A stretch of DNA of 27,748 nt, from the IMG/VR virus record IMGVR_UViG_3300011271_000095, positions 1 through 27,748 of that record, one strand, 5' to 3'. Numbering within the stretch: the stretch's first letter is position 1; every line of letters starts with the position of its first letter. The stretch comes from a virus. A model generated the notes under the pieces. That model had not been told where the DNA came from and did no database searches. It saw only the letters and a list, made by a program, of their open reading frames with translations. This document shows positions 27,702 to 27,748 of this stretch, piece after piece. Position numbers and translations under genes: made by a program.

Positions 27702-27729
27702 ACTATATCTGCCATTCCACGTGTGTCAA
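27702..27729 (-). promoter_or_regulatory. Strong sigma70-like promoter before first gene
   Basis: On the minus strand TTGACA (27729-27724) is followed after 16 bases by TATAGT (27707-27702), 6/6 and 5/6 matches. It lies about 35 bases before ATG 27667. TGTC-TGT-GACA (27692-27702), an inverted repeat just downstream of the -10, could be an operator. The spacing is slightly shorter than the optimum of 17. Confidence 0.6.
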
Positions 27730-27748
27730 TTCTCATTCCTTCACGCAG

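Noticed and set aside
1-27748. Global reassignment of TAG to an amino acid
   Set aside because: Several genes with good downstream ribosome sites end at TAG (scaffold, Acb2-like, 1043..1225), so TAG still works as a stop; only local suppression remains possible.
1-27748. Integrase, attachment site, or insertion sequence
   Set aside because: No recombinase motif, no transposase frame and no long terminal inverted or direct repeats were seen.

Overview
The window looks like the structural and packaging half of a tailed-phage or prophage genome. Almost every credible gene lies on the minus strand, so the biological order runs from high to low coordinates. The cues for an alphaproteobacterial (Hyphomicrobiales, Bradyrhizobium-like) host are inferred from protein style: a small exported Cys-containing protein of a type common in that group, a signal-peptide-bearing tail spike, and conserved small phage proteins. 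No integrase, replication gene, tRNA or CRISPR was seen. No tape-measure protein is visible. With a portal, a P22 gp10-like tail protein, two large membrane/coiled-coil proteins and a beta-helix spike, a short-tailed (podovirus-like) virion is the best guess.

Layout, in transcription order. (1) 27.7-26.96 kb: a strong sigma70-like promoter, a 157-aa gene, and a small coupled gene interrupted by an in-frame amber codon. (2) 26.49-26.96 kb: the only plus-strand island, two small genes followed by a terminator-like hairpin. (3) 26.4-20.07 kb: packaging operon with small genes, a RyR-like protein, a zinc/winged-helix protein, a secreted protein, terminase large subunit, zinc-ribbon protein, portal, and a group of very small genes including one with two in-frame ambers. 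It ends at a minus-strand terminator. (4) 20.0-19.67 kb: non-coding control node with two opposed terminators and a perfect 15-nt palindrome. (5) 19.67-14.58 kb: head module with a Pro/Gly-rich protein, an Acb2/Tad1-hairpin-like small protein (candidate anti-CBASS sponge), small genes, scaffold-like protein, major capsid protein, and a Gly-rich beta-repeat protein. (6) 14.4-9.0 kb: tail adaptor-like protein, gp10-like protein, small decoration-like protein, tail spike, 117-aa protein, GNAT acetyltransferase. (7) 9.0-1.2 kb: Gly/Ala-rich virion-type proteins sharing a C-terminal motif, a small HTH protein, a candidate lysis pair (small membrane protein plus HExxH protein), and two large ejection-type proteins. 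(8) 1.2 kb to the left edge: small genes including a KTSC-domain protein, and a gene cut by the window edge.

Genes are packed with ATGA, TGATG and TAATG overlaps at about twenty junctions, which implies translational coupling. I used these overlaps and Shine-Dalgarno spacing to choose starts and to recover about a dozen genes of 22 to 54 codons. The most unusual signals are: (a) two coupled small genes broken only by in-frame TAG codons; (b) TAG-ended head genes whose downstream genes lie in the same frame; (c) the Acb2-like gene in the capsid operon; (d) micro-ORFs that relay translation between genes; (e) the same beta-repeat domain in three virion proteins; (f) a Sec signal on the tail spike. 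Functional names rest on motif recognition by eye; no database search was run.
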